From Blautia faecicola (lineage in GTDB: Bacteria > Bacillota > Clostridia > Lachnospirales > Lachnospiraceae), in contig NZ_SDKC01000001.1 in the NCBI RefSeq assembly GCF_004123145.1, positions 1,941,501 to 2,005,500 of the forward strand: DNA of 64,000 nucleotides, read 5' to 3'. Position 1 is the first letter of the stretch; each line of letters opens with the position of its first letter. Below the pieces are notes generated by a model. That model was not told where the DNA came from. It ran no database searches and saw only the letters and a list, made by a program, of their open reading frames with translations. The position numbers and the translations under genes are program-made. Below are positions 15,135 through 24,653 of the stretch, piece after piece.

Positions 15135-17090
15135 TTATCCCTGCCAGTTTCCGGAATATTTGATATACGCATCCGAACAAACTCTCTGCACATCCTGGAG
15201 TACCGCAGAGGCAGCTTCCTTTGTTCCATAGGTACCAGCCGTGATAACATACCATTTCTCAGTATTCAGATTGCTCCAGTCCGTAGTCACAAACATCTGC
15301 GCATCAAATCCATTTTCCCGAATTTTCTTTTCCTGTTTCTGAGCCTCTGCCTCCGTCTTTGCCGCACCACACCAGATGCCGTAAAAAGGAGATGGGGTGT
15401 TTTTCGAACTGTCGGACTGCGAATTGTCAGACTGTGAATTTGTTTCTTCTATATTATGTCGAAACCATACCTCCTGATCTGCTATCAGATTCCCGTTACT
15501 GGTAAGCTGATATCGATGCTCACCTGTTTCACTTTGCTCATCAAAGAATGATTCCACTTTACTGTATTGACAGATCAAAGTATTACCCTCAATTGTGTAG
15601 CTGTCATAAGGATAAAAATTTGAAGTACCTGTCGTTCCAAAACGATATTTTCTGGCTGCTTCCAGCGATCCATCCTCATTGAAATACAAATCGATAATTT
15701 CCGGATTCATATTTGGATATTTATTCAACAGCTCCTCATCTACATCCATACAATAATATCCGATAAAATCTTCCACATCGTATGTCATCTTAGGATCAGC
15801 CGGCTCTTCTTTTTGAGTTTTCTCATATATTTTCAAACCAAGTTCTGTAATGTCTTGAAATTCCACAGAAAGATAATCCGTCAAATCATCCGTTACCTCT
15901 TCTTCCGTCAATCCGGAACCATCATAAGTATAAATCACAAAAGTTACTTCATCCGCAAAACTCCAGTCCACTGCCAGTTTTATCATCTTGTCTTCATAAT
16001 AATAATGCACTGCCACATCTGTAAGAAACGAATAAAATTCTTCCACATCACAGGTATAAGCATTTTTTGCATCATTGTAAGCATAGATCTGATAGATATA
16101 TTTTCCACCTTCTGTTGCCTGATCTGTAAATGTCCGTATGATAATCTCCTGGATACCATTTCCATCCAGATCCATTTCGCTGTATGCCGGCGCAACCTCA
16201 TCATTTTTATATTCTTTCAGTATTTTGGTTAATAACTTATATTTTGCTTTTTTCGCACTTTCTCTTCTCTCAACAAGTTCTTCATCGGATCTGGTATAAG
16301 AATAATCTTTCAGATCAACTGTTACAGTTCCACCCTCACCATCAGAAGAACCATCCATCGTGACAATTACTTTATTGCTGTCATATTCTATCTTACTTGG
16401 CCAAAACATTGCATCCGGTTCTGTATAAAAAGCATCTATTTGTTTTACCACTTCTCCATCTTCATTTATATGACAAAAATCCGGACCGTAATAACAGCAC
16501 ACATAAAGGTTATTGTTTTCATCAAAAACATGGCCGGAAATAGAGCTACCCACTTCACACGACCAAAGCTGTTCTCCATTGGACAATGCGAATGCATATA
16601 GCGTTTCTCCAACTTCCAGATAATAATTATTATTTTGAATACCAACTTCATAATATGTCGGCATTTCTGTCATCGGAATAGTGTCACTTTTAAACTGCCA
16701 GATTTCCTTTTCGAAATCATCATAACCGGTTGCAACGACATATTCCCCCTCCGTTTTTTCACCATTAAGTTCTGTATCTTCCGAAAAAGCTTCACATGTA
16801 ACGTGCGTTGCTCCTTTTTCATCATCAGCAACATCCTTCTCTTCCTGCTGACTGTCTCCATCTGAAGATACGGTATTGTTTCCATCTCCCCCTTTTTTGT
16901 CCCGGCTGATGGCTATTGCGCTTCCTGCAAATACTGCCAATACGAACACAATACATCCAAGCATCGCAAGAATCGCAAACCATTTCCAATTCTTTTTTCT
17001 GGGATTCGGTGTTTTTTTAACAGGCGTCCCACAATTGCCACAATACGCATCGTCTTCATTTAATTTTTCTCCACAGTTCTCACAATACAT
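15135..17090 (-). CDS. zinc-ribbon membrane protein with C-terminal SPOR-like domain
   Basis: 651 residues from the ATG at 17090, which has AAGGAGG eight nt before it. An N-terminal zinc ribbon (CENC...CGNC, first 25 residues) leads to a Lys-rich stretch and one transmembrane helix (about 37-60), so the ribbon is cytoplasmic and the rest outside. The outer part has a beta-propeller-like segment (LYAFALSNGEQLWSC), an Asp/Gly-rich stretch (YSEMDLDGNGIQEIII), and a SPOR-like tail (FYGIWCGAAKTEAEAQ, WYVITAGTYGTKEAA) that may bind denuded glycan. No enzyme motif is seen; function unknown. Confidence 0.75.
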   Translation of the reverse strand: MYCENCGEKLNEDDAYCGNCGTPVKKTPNPRKKNWKWFAILAMLGCIVFVLAVFAGSAIAISRDKKGGDGNNTVSSDGDSQQEEKDVADDEKGATHVTCEAFSEDTELNGEKTEGEYVVATGYDDFEKEIWQFKSDTIPMTEMPTYYEVGIQNNNYYLEVGETLYAFALSNGEQLWSCEVGSSISGHVFDENNNLYVCCYYGPDFCHINEDGEVVKQIDAFYTEPDAMFWPSKIEYDSNKVIVTMDGSSDGEGGTVTVDLKDYSYTRSDEELVERRESAKKAKYKLLTKILKEYKNDEVAPAYSEMDLDGNGIQEIIIRTFTDQATEGGKYIYQIYAYNDAKNAYTCDVEEFYSFLTDVAVHYYYEDKMIKLAVDWSFADEVTFVIYTYDGSGLTEEEVTDDLTDYLSVEFQDITELGLKIYEKTQKEEPADPKMTYDVEDFIGYYCMDVDEELLNKYPNMNPEIIDLYFNEDGSLEAARKYRFGTTGTSNFYPYDSYTIEGNTLICQYSKVESFFDEQSETGEHRYQLTSNGNLIADQEVWFRHNIEETNSQSDNSQSDSSKNTPSPFYGIWCGAAKTEAEAQKQEKKIRENGFDAQMFVTTDWSNLNTEKWYVITAGTYGTKEAASAVLQDVQRVCSDAYIKYSGNWQG

Positions 17091-17290
17091 ATTCTCCCTC
17101 CTTCGTTTTTTCCTCATTTCAACCTCTTCCTATATCCAATATTTCAGAATATATAAATTATATTTTATCATATTTGCTTATCCATTGTCAGCTGATATCC
17201 CACATTTTGTCCCAAAACGCTCTGATTATTTTTAATATTTCATTTTTCTAAAAATTCTATAAAAATACGACGCATCCACAAAAACGTATC

Positions 17291-17319
17291 TTGACTTTCC
17301 TCACCATTTTTCCTATACT
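17291..17319 (+). promoter_or_regulatory. degV promoter
   Basis: TTGACT, 17-bp spacer, TATACT; the ATG follows after about 50 nt. Confidence 0.7.
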
Positions 17320-17368
17320 GCTTTTTGCAACCCTTTTACCTTGATTTTCTGATAAGGATATTTATATT

Positions 17369-18271
17369 ATGTTTGAAATTTTTGTTGATTCTGCTGCGAA
17401 TATTCCGGCGGAGCTTGTGAAGGCATTTAAGATTAAAGTGCTTTCTTTTGTAAATCTTGTAAATGGTAAAGAAATGACCTGTTTTGATCCGGATCTTACG
17501 CCGGAGGAGGAGCGTCAGAAAGGAAAAGATTATTATGATATGGTTCGTGCCGGTGCGGATATCAAGACCGGACTGATCAGCAGTGGTGTCTTTGAAGATG
17601 CGTTCCGGGAGGCTCTGGAGGCGGATAAAGATGTGCTTTATTTTTCTCTCAGTAAAAATATCAGTGGAAACTATAATTCCGCAAGAATCGCTGCCGAAGA
17701 TCTGATGGAATCCGGTAATTATACCAGAAAGATCCGTATGATCGACTCCCTCAACGCTTCCCTGGCACAGGGAATCCTCGCGATCTATGCCAGTGAGATG
17801 CGTGAAAAAGGCATGGCTTTTGATGAAGTGGCTGACATCCTGGAAACCTGCCCGGCAAAAATGAACGGTGTCTTCACCGTTGGCGATCTGAAATATCTTG
17901 CAAAAACCGGACGGCTGAGCGGAACTGCCGCTGTCATCGGTAACGTCTTAAGTATCAAACCGATTCTTCGCGGAAACAAGGACGGCTACATCGTCCAGTA
18001 CAAAAAATGCCGCGGCCGCAAATCCGTGATCCACGAACTGATCTCCCTGGTCTGCAACAACATCGTAGAACCGGAAAAACAGATCATCGGTATCGCCCAT
18101 GCAGATGCTTACGAAGAATCTCTGTACATTATGGAAGAGATCCAAAAACGAGTGAAAGTCCGCGGATTCATCAATACCTCCTACGACTTCTGCACCGGCA
18201 GCCACGTAGGCCCGGATACTCTTGCACTGTTCTTTATGGGTAAGGACAGAGAGCTGAGCGGTAACAAATAA
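17369..18271 (+). CDS. DegV-family fatty-acid-binding protein
   Basis: 300 residues, typical for DegV. The lipid-binding signature is seen as FVDSAANIP at the N-terminus, TGLISSGVFEDAF, and DSLNASLAQGI. The C-terminal GSHVGPDTLALFFMG is the usual end. FakB-type members carry an acyl chain to FakA for phosphorylation; no fakA is near. It is a single gene with its own promoter and terminator. Confidence 0.93.
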   Translation: MFEIFVDSAANIPAELVKAFKIKVLSFVNLVNGKEMTCFDPDLTPEEERQKGKDYYDMVRAGADIKTGLISSGVFEDAFREALEADKDVLYFSLSKNISGNYNSARIAAEDLMESGNYTRKIRMIDSLNASLAQGILAIYASEMREKGMAFDEVADILETCPAKMNGVFTVGDLKYLAKTGRLSGTAAVIGNVLSIKPILRGNKDGYIVQYKKCRGRKSVIHELISLVCNNIVEPEKQIIGIAHADAYEESLYIMEEIQKRVKVRGFINTSYDFCTGSHVGPDTLALFFMGKDRELSGNK

Positions 18272-18310
18272 AACTATACATTTTTAACATACACTATTTT
18301 CATCATAGGA

Positions 18311-18368
18311 GAATCAAAAGCCATGAAACATTGACAATATTCTTATCATGTTTCATGGTTTCTGATTC
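18311..18368 (+). terminator. terminator after degV
   Basis: GAATCA..GCCATGAAACAT pairs with ATGTTTCATGG..TGATTC around a 15-nt loop, followed by TTCTC. The stem is long; the U-run is weak. Confidence 0.65.
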
Positions 18369-18587
18369 TTCTCAAATAATTTCTTTCTACTTGTAACATC
18401 TCAGTCTTATTTTTTATCGATTCCAATTTTGACTTTTCTTTCATCTACTCGAAAGGAAAAGAATTATAGCAAAATATGCATGTCCGGCAATTTTTACACC
18501 AGAAAAGGACGGAAGTTTTTCTGTTAGCTTTCTAGATTTGGAAGTATGTTATACATGTGGGATTCTTTAGAAAACAGCCGATACCCA

Positions 18588-18771
18588 GCCCGAAAGCAGA
18601 CTGCACCATTTGCGGCAACACTTTGTGGGCGTTTAGGGCAAGCTTTGAAATCCGACGCATACGTAGACTTTCGCGAGGGTCCGCTGACCCTCGTGAATAT
18701 AGTCGTAGTTGGCGGCTAGTTCAAAGTTGCCCTGCCCACGTTGCCGCAAATGGTGCAGTCTGCTTTCGGGC
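18588..18771. repeat. 184-bp structured element, copy 1 (conserved core, private arms)
   Basis: A 120-bp core (18620-18739) is enclosed by perfectly complementary 32-bp arms (18588-18619 and 18740-18771). Beyond an internal loop the stem continues as GCCG..TA with TA..CGGC. The core folds into stacked helices: GTGGGC/GCCCAC, GGGCAA/TTGCCC, CTTTGAA/TTCAAAG and a terminal GAGGGTC/GACCCTC hairpin. The second copy at 37846 has the same length and core, but 28 of the 32 arm bases are different. It lies between convergent degV and ilvA. It could be a non-coding RNA, a foldback element or a double terminator; nothing identifies which. Confidence 0.8.
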
Positions 18772-18808
18772 GTCCCCATACCGGCCAGACGCCTCCGTCT
18801 ATTCATTT

Positions 18809-20020
18809 TTACAGATTCGTCCGAATCAATTTCGGCCGATATCCATCTTTTTCCAGTTCCTGCATAATCTGCTGCTTATGCTCCGTACCAAACGCTTCCA
18901 TAGTAATCTTAAGCTCCACAGCTGCATTTCTGTTTGTACTATAGAACTGGTTATGATCCAGTTTTATAATATTACCCTGCTGCTCCGCAATCTTCTGAGA
19001 AACCTTTGTAAGTTCACCCGGACGGTCCGGCAGCAGAACAGAAATCGTAAAGATACGATCTCTCTGGATCAGCCCCAGCTGAACAACGGATGCCATTGTG
19101 ATCACATCCATGTTACCGCCGCTCAGAACAGAAACTACTTTTTTACCTTTTACATTCAGGTGTTTCAGTGCTGCAACCGTAAGCAGACCGGAGTTCTCTA
19201 CGATCATCTTGTGATTTTCTACCATATCCAGGAAACTTACGATCAGTTCATCATCTTCTACTGTGATCACATCATCCAGATTCTTCTGCAGATACGGAAA
19301 TACATGCTCACCGGGAGTTTTTACCGCAGTACCGTCTGCAATCGTATTGACCGTAGGAAGCGTGGTAACTTCTCCCTTATCCAGAGAAACCTGCAGACAG
19401 TTTGCTCCTGCCGGTTCTACACCGATGACTTTGATGTTCGGGTTCAGCAGTTTTGCCAGTGTGGAAACACCGGTAGCCAGTCCGCCGCCACCGATCGGAA
19501 CCAGGATATAATCAACCAGCGGAAGTTCTTTGATGATCTCCATAGCGATCGTTCCCTGTCCGGTTGCTACTGCCGGATCATCGAACGGATGGATAAACGT
19601 ATATCCGTGTTCTTCTGCCAGCTCATACGCATGCGCACATGCATCATCATATACATCTCCGTACAGAACAACTTCTGCACCGTAGCTTTTTGTTCTTTCT
19701 ACTTTAATCAGCGGTGTTGTTGTCGGCATAACGATGACTGCCTTTGCACCGTATGCTTTTGCCGCATATGCCACACCCTGTGCATGGTTACCTGCGGAAG
19801 CGGTGATCAGACCTTTTGCTCTCTCTTCTTCGGTCAGTGTGCTGATCTTGTAGTACGCACCTCTTAACTTGTACGCACCGGTTCTCTGCATATTTTCCGG
19901 TTTAAAATATACTTTATTTCCTGTCATCTGGCTGAAATAGTCACTGAAAATCAATTTTGTATCCTGGGTTACTCTTTTTACAACCTCTGAAGCCTCTTCA
20001 AATTTGTCAATTGTAAGCAT
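18809..20020 (-). CDS. ilvA: threonine ammonia-lyase
   Basis: 403 residues. The PLP Lys lies in RTGAYKLRGAYYKI, the phosphate-binding loop is GGGGLATGVST, and a C-terminal ACT domain begins FTISVLLPDRPGELT. It converts threonine to 2-oxobutyrate for isoleucine synthesis or catabolism; the single ACT domain resembles short IlvA/TdcB forms. Its ATG overlaps the ftsY stop in TAATG, so it is translated by coupling to ftsY, an unusual pairing. Confidence 0.93.
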   Translation of the reverse strand: MLTIDKFEEASEVVKRVTQDTKLIFSDYFSQMTGNKVYFKPENMQRTGAYKLRGAYYKISTLTEEERAKGLITASAGNHAQGVAYAAKAYGAKAVIVMPTTTPLIKVERTKSYGAEVVLYGDVYDDACAHAYELAEEHGYTFIHPFDDPAVATGQGTIAMEIIKELPLVDYILVPIGGGGLATGVSTLAKLLNPNIKVIGVEPAGANCLQVSLDKGEVTTLPTVNTIADGTAVKTPGEHVFPYLQKNLDDVITVEDDELIVSFLDMVENHKMIVENSGLLTVAALKHLNVKGKKVVSVLSGGNMDVITMASVVQLGLIQRDRIFTISVLLPDRPGELTKVSQKIAEQQGNIIKLDHNQFYSTNRNAAVELKITMEAFGTEHKQQIMQELEKDGYRPKLIRTNL

Positions 20021-20967
20021 TATGATTCTTCCTCCTCTGTTTTTACATCAAACAGTGCATTTACAAACTGTTCTGCATTGAATTTTTGCAGATCGTCGAT
20101 AGATTCTCCTACGCCGATATATTTTACCGGGATATCCAGTTCGGACTGGATGGCCACGGCGATACCGCCTTTTGCGGTTCCGTCCAGTTTCGTAAGAATG
20201 ATACCGGTGACATTTGCCACCTCTTTGAACTGTCTCGCCTGTGCCAGCGCATTCTGTCCGGTCGTACCGTCCAGAACAACCAGCGTCTCCAGATAAGCAT
20301 CCGGATATTCTCTCTCCAGCACGCGGTAAATCTTTCGAAGTTCTTCCATCAGATTCTTTTTATTATGAAGACGTCCTGCAGTATCACAAAGCAGTACATC
20401 TGCATTTCTCGCTTTGGCTGCTGCCACGGCATCGTATACGATTGCTGCAGGATCAGCACCCGCCTGTCCTCCGATCAGATCCACACCGGCACGATGCGCC
20501 CATTCGGTCAGCTGTTCACCGGCTGCGGCACGGTAAGTATCCGCTGCGGCAACGATGACTTTTTTGCCCTGATCTTTCAGCTTTCCTGCCAGTTTTCCGA
20601 CAGATGTGGTTTTTCCCACACCATTGACACCGATCACCAGCACAACGGATTTTCTGTTTTCAAATTCATAGGCAGTGTCACCGACATCCATCTGTCGTTT
20701 GATCTCATCGATCAGAAGCTGTTTGCATTCGGAAGGTTCTTTGATCTTCTTTTCTGCCACTTCTTCTTTCAGATGTTCAATAATGGATGTGGTCGTATTG
20801 ATACCGATATCCCCCATTACGAGAATCTCTTCTATTTCCTCATAGAAATCATCATCGATGCTGGAAAAGCCGCTGAAAATAGAATCGATTCCGGCTACAA
20901 TATTATCTCTTGTCTTTGTCAGACCTTCGCGAAGACGTCTGAAAAAGCCTTTCTTTTCCTCTGACAT
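20020..20967 (-). CDS. ftsY: signal recognition particle receptor FtsY
   Basis: 315 residues with a short acidic/basic A region, then the SRP GTPase NG domain: GVNGVGKTTSVGKLAG, DTAGRLHNKKNLMEEL, TKLDGTAKGG. It receives the Ffh-ribosome complex at the membrane. In many Firmicutes ftsY follows smc, as here, but a promoter candidate lies between them (21034-21062). Confidence 0.97.
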   Translation of the reverse strand: MSEEKKGFFRRLREGLTKTRDNIVAGIDSIFSGFSSIDDDFYEEIEEILVMGDIGINTTTSIIEHLKEEVAEKKIKEPSECKQLLIDEIKRQMDVGDTAYEFENRKSVVLVIGVNGVGKTTSVGKLAGKLKDQGKKVIVAAADTYRAAAGEQLTEWAHRAGVDLIGGQAGADPAAIVYDAVAAAKARNADVLLCDTAGRLHNKKNLMEELRKIYRVLEREYPDAYLETLVVLDGTTGQNALAQARQFKEVANVTGIILTKLDGTAKGGIAVAIQSELDIPVKYIGVGESIDDLQKFNAEQFVNALFDVKTEEEES

Positions 20968-21033
20968 ATGGTTTCCTCTCTTATTTTTTTACTTCTTCCT
21001 TATTGTATCTTTTTCACTTTACTGCACTATCTC

Positions 21034-21062
21034 ATTATAGAATGATGTATATACGACTGCAA
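21034..21062 (-). promoter_or_regulatory. ftsY-ilvA promoter
   Basis: TTGCAG, 17-bp spacer, TATAAT on the minus strand, 67 nt upstream of ftsY. Confidence 0.7.
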
Positions 21063-21087
21063 GTCCTTTTTCGATTTGCAAACAATT

Positions 21088-24000
21088 CTACTCATCCAGC
21101 TGATTCTCGATCAGGTTGACCGATACCAGTGTGGAGACACCTTTCTCCTGCATGGTGATACCGTAGAGACGGTCTGCCGCATTCATCGTACCACGTCGGT
21201 GCGTGATCACGATAAACTGTGTATTTTTTGTGAGTTTATGCAGATACTGTGCAAAACGGGTAACGTTGGAATCATCCAGCGCCGCCTCGATCTCGTCTAA
21301 CAGACAGAATGGAGACGGTTTCAGGTTCTGGATGGCAAACAGCAGTGCGATCGCTGTCAGTGCCTTTTCTCCACCGGATAACTGCATCATATTCTGCAGT
21401 TTCTTTCCCGGTGGCTGGGAGATGATCTTAATACCTGCTTCCAGTACATCCTCATCCTCCATCAGTTCCAGCGTTCCCTTTCCACCGCCAAACAACTGTT
21501 TGAATACCTTGTCAAATTCCTGACGGATCTCCTGGAATTTCTCCGTAAACTGTTTGCGCATTCCCTCATCCAGTTCCGCAATGATACCCTTCAGCGTTTC
21601 CGCTGCTTCTACCAGGTCAGTATGCTGTGCATTCAGGAATGTGTGACGTTCCATAATCTCTTTATATTCTTCAATTGCATTGACATTGACATTTCCGAGT
21701 TTTCGGATCGCATCTTTTAATTCTGCAATCTGCTGGCGGATCTCACCGCGTTCCGGCATCTCTTCCATCCGGTAAGTATTCGCCTGTCCCGGCGTAACTT
21801 CATATTCTTCCCAGAGATAATTGATCTGATTTTCCTGTCGTTCTTCCAGTTTCTCTTTCTGGCTGTTCAGTCGGAAACATTCTTTATCCATTCGGCTGAT
21901 ATGTGCGGACAGTTCATCCCGGCGGCTGAAAAATGTTTTATGCTGGCTGCTCAGCTCCTCTTTCTTTGCCAGATAGTTCTGCATCTGCGTCTCATCTTCC
22001 TCGCGGATCCGTTCGGCTTCCTGAATCGTCTGCTGAATCGTCAGAATACCCTGTTCTTTTTCTTCTTTTTCCTTGCCGCCTGCCTCCAGTGCTTCCTGCA
22101 TCTGCTGCAGTTCTTCCCGCATTGTTGCTTCTTCCTGATGGATACGGCTCAGATTCTCTCCTGCAAAACTTACTTTCTGCTCCAGAGATGCATAGTCTAA
22201 CTGGATTTGGTTCAGTTCCTGACTGTAAGCGGCTTCTTTTTCCTGCAGCTGCTCCAGGATCTCCTGATGACTGTTCACCAGGGTTTCCTGTTCCTGTTCT
22301 CTGGTCGTCGACTGTTCCATCTCCTCACGAATCGACGAACTGCTGCCTTTGATCTCTGCGATCTGGTTTTCAATCTCACGGCCTTCTGCCTTCAGCTGTC
22401 CGTAACCGGTCCGCACTTCGCGGATGCGGGCTTCCGCCTGCGTAATCCCTACTTTCTCCGTGTTCTGACCGATCTGTAACTGCTGTAACTGCCGGGTCAT
22501 CTCTGTCAGTTCATCCCGCAGGGCATTTCTTCTCTCCCGCTTGTCCAGGATCACTTTCTGGATCTTTTGCAGTTCTTCTTTCAGTGCACCGACTTTTCCT
22601 TCCAGTTCCTCGATCTCACGGCGCCGTCCCAGAAGATTACTGCTGTTTCGGAACGCACCACCGGTCATCGAACCGCCCGGACTCAGTGACTCTCCCTCCA
22701 GCGTTACGATACGCAGAGTGTGACGGTATTTTCTTGCAATTGCGATCGCATGATCGATCGTATCCACCACCAATGTTCTTCCAAGAAGCTGGGACAGAAG
22801 GGTACGATAGGTACTCTCCGCCGTCACCAGCGTATCGGCAAGTCCGATCACTCCCTGTTCTTTTAAAGCTGCCGGACTCTGAAAATTGCTGTTTCTCATA
22901 TTGGTCAGTGGCAGGAAAGTTGCCCGTCCGTACCGGTTCTTTTTCAGATATTCGATCATCCCTTTGGCAGTCTGTTCGTTATCCGTAACAATGTTCTGGA
23001 TACTTCCGCCAAGTGCCGTTTCCACAGCCACTTCATACGCTTTCTCTACCTTGATCAGATCCGCAACAACACCGTGGATCCCCGGCTGGCGGTCTCTTTG
23101 TTCCATGACACGCCGGATACTGTTGCCGTATCCTTCATAACGCTCCGCGATATTCCGCAGAGATTCCAGACGGGATGCCTCTCTGTGGTAGGCGGTCTGC
23201 CCCTGTTCGAGTTTTTTATTCTGCTCTTCCATCTGGCTTCGCAGAGAAGTGACTTCCCGCTCCACTTTCCGGTACTCCATCTGGATACCGTCCATCTGGA
23301 CGCTGATTTCTTTGTATTTTTCCTGATGTCCCTGGATGATCTCCTGCTGCTGGGACTCGTCACTTTTCAGTTTCAGCACACGCTGACTGAGTGCTGCTTT
23401 TCGGATCCCGATCTGTTCAAGCATCGCATCGTAACGCTGCATCTTACCTTTTGTTGATGCCCGCTGATTCAGGATCTCGATGATCTCACTCTTTCCATCC
23501 TCGATGATCTGACTGGTTTCTTCTATACTCTGATGCAGGATCGCCAGTTTTTCTTCCGCTTCTTTTTTTCTGACAGCTGCTTCACCGAGATTTTCTTTCA
23601 GGGCTTCCTGCTCCTGTTCATGTCCCTGCGCTTCCTGCTGTCTGCGTTCGAGATCCTGCCGGATCGCCTGCATCCGTTCTTCGTAGTGCTGATGGTTCTG
23701 CTGTGCCGCCCGGATCTGTTCTTTCAACAGTTCCACGCTGTTTTCCAGCTGTTGCTTTTTCAGAGCATTCTCCCCTGCCTGGGTCCTCGCTTCCTGAATC
23801 TTTGTATCCAGTTCTTCCAGCTCTTTTTCCAGACGTTCGTATTCTGCCTTCGTCTGGTCAAACTGTGCCTGTGTCTGCTGTAATTCGCCCTGAGAAATCC
23901 GGTATTTTTCCTCTGTTTCCTTTAACTGTTCTCTGATGTGAGCACTCTCTGCCAGATACATGTTCACATCCAGAATTTTCAGTTCTTCTTTTTTCTTCAG

Positions 24001-24645
24001 ATAAATTCTGGCTGTCTCTGACTGGCGTTCCAGAGGTCCCAGCTGTCTGGTAAGTTCCGACAGAATATCCGTCACACGAACCAGGTTCTGCTGTTCTTCA
24101 TCCAGTTTCTTCAACGCGGTAGCTTTTCTTCGCTTGAATTTGACGATACCGGCAGCCTCGTCAAAAAGTTCTCTTCGCTCTTCCGGCTTTCCACTCAGGA
24201 TCTTATCGATCTGTCCCTGTCCGATGATGGAATATCCTTCTTTACCGATACCGGTGTCATAGAAAAGTTCATTGATATCTTTCAGACGGCAGCTGGTTCC
24301 ATTTAACAGATACTCACTCTCTCCGGAACGGTACAGCCGTCTGGTAACGGTTACTTCTTCGTATTCGATATCCAGTTTGTGATCGGAATTATCCAGCGTA
24401 ATGGCAACCGACGCAAAACCAAGCGGTTTTCTGGTCTCTGTACCGGAGAAAATAACATCCTGCATGTTTCCTCCACGCAGCTGTTTTGCACTCTGTTCTC
24501 CCAGTACCCAGCGGACAGCATCGCCGACATTGCTCTTTCCACTTCCGTTCGGACCTACGATGCCGGTGATACCGTTATGGAATTCAAATACGATCTTATT
24601 GGCAAAGGATTTGAATCCCTGTACTTCGATACTCTTTAAATACAT
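21088..24645 (-). CDS. smc: chromosome segregation ATPase SMC
   Basis: 1185 residues from the ATG at 24645 (MYLKSIEVQGFKSFA), preceded by AGGTGA; a longer frame into rnc is rejected. The head has Walker A GPNGSGKSN, two coiled-coil arms of about 350 residues each flank the hinge (about 500-680), and the C-terminal head carries LSGGEKALTAIAL and CLLDEIEAALDD. It loads at ParB/parS with ScpAB to organise the chromosome. It lies 8 nt after the rnc stop. Confidence 0.98.
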   Translation of the reverse strand: MYLKSIEVQGFKSFANKIVFEFHNGITGIVGPNGSGKSNVGDAVRWVLGEQSAKQLRGGNMQDVIFSGTETRKPLGFASVAITLDNSDHKLDIEYEEVTVTRRLYRSGESEYLLNGTSCRLKDINELFYDTGIGKEGYSIIGQGQIDKILSGKPEERRELFDEAAGIVKFKRRKATALKKLDEEQQNLVRVTDILSELTRQLGPLERQSETARIYLKKKEELKILDVNMYLAESAHIREQLKETEEKYRISQGELQQTQAQFDQTKAEYERLEKELEELDTKIQEARTQAGENALKKQQLENSVELLKEQIRAAQQNHQHYEERMQAIRQDLERRQQEAQGHEQEQEALKENLGEAAVRKKEAEEKLAILHQSIEETSQIIEDGKSEIIEILNQRASTKGKMQRYDAMLEQIGIRKAALSQRVLKLKSDESQQQEIIQGHQEKYKEISVQMDGIQMEYRKVEREVTSLRSQMEEQNKKLEQGQTAYHREASRLESLRNIAERYEGYGNSIRRVMEQRDRQPGIHGVVADLIKVEKAYEVAVETALGGSIQNIVTDNEQTAKGMIEYLKKNRYGRATFLPLTNMRNSNFQSPAALKEQGVIGLADTLVTAESTYRTLLSQLLGRTLVVDTIDHAIAIARKYRHTLRIVTLEGESLSPGGSMTGGAFRNSSNLLGRRREIEELEGKVGALKEELQKIQKVILDKRERRNALRDELTEMTRQLQQLQIGQNTEKVGITQAEARIREVRTGYGQLKAEGREIENQIAEIKGSSSSIREEMEQSTTREQEQETLVNSHQEILEQLQEKEAAYSQELNQIQLDYASLEQKVSFAGENLSRIHQEEATMREELQQMQEALEAGGKEKEEKEQGILTIQQTIQEAERIREEDETQMQNYLAKKEELSSQHKTFFSRRDELSAHISRMDKECFRLNSQKEKLEERQENQINYLWEEYEVTPGQANTYRMEEMPERGEIRQQIAELKDAIRKLGNVNVNAIEEYKEIMERHTFLNAQHTDLVEAAETLKGIIAELDEGMRKQFTEKFQEIRQEFDKVFKQLFGGGKGTLELMEDEDVLEAGIKIISQPPGKKLQNMMQLSGGEKALTAIALLFAIQNLKPSPFCLLDEIEAALDDSNVTRFAQYLHKLTKNTQFIVITHRRGTMNAADRLYGITMQEKGVSTLVSVNLIENQLDE

Positions 24646-24653
24646 ACGGTCAC

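Noticed and set aside
18557-19867. 436-codon plus-strand frame over the 184-bp element and ilvA
   Set aside because: Antisense shadow of ilvA; no ribosome site or motif.
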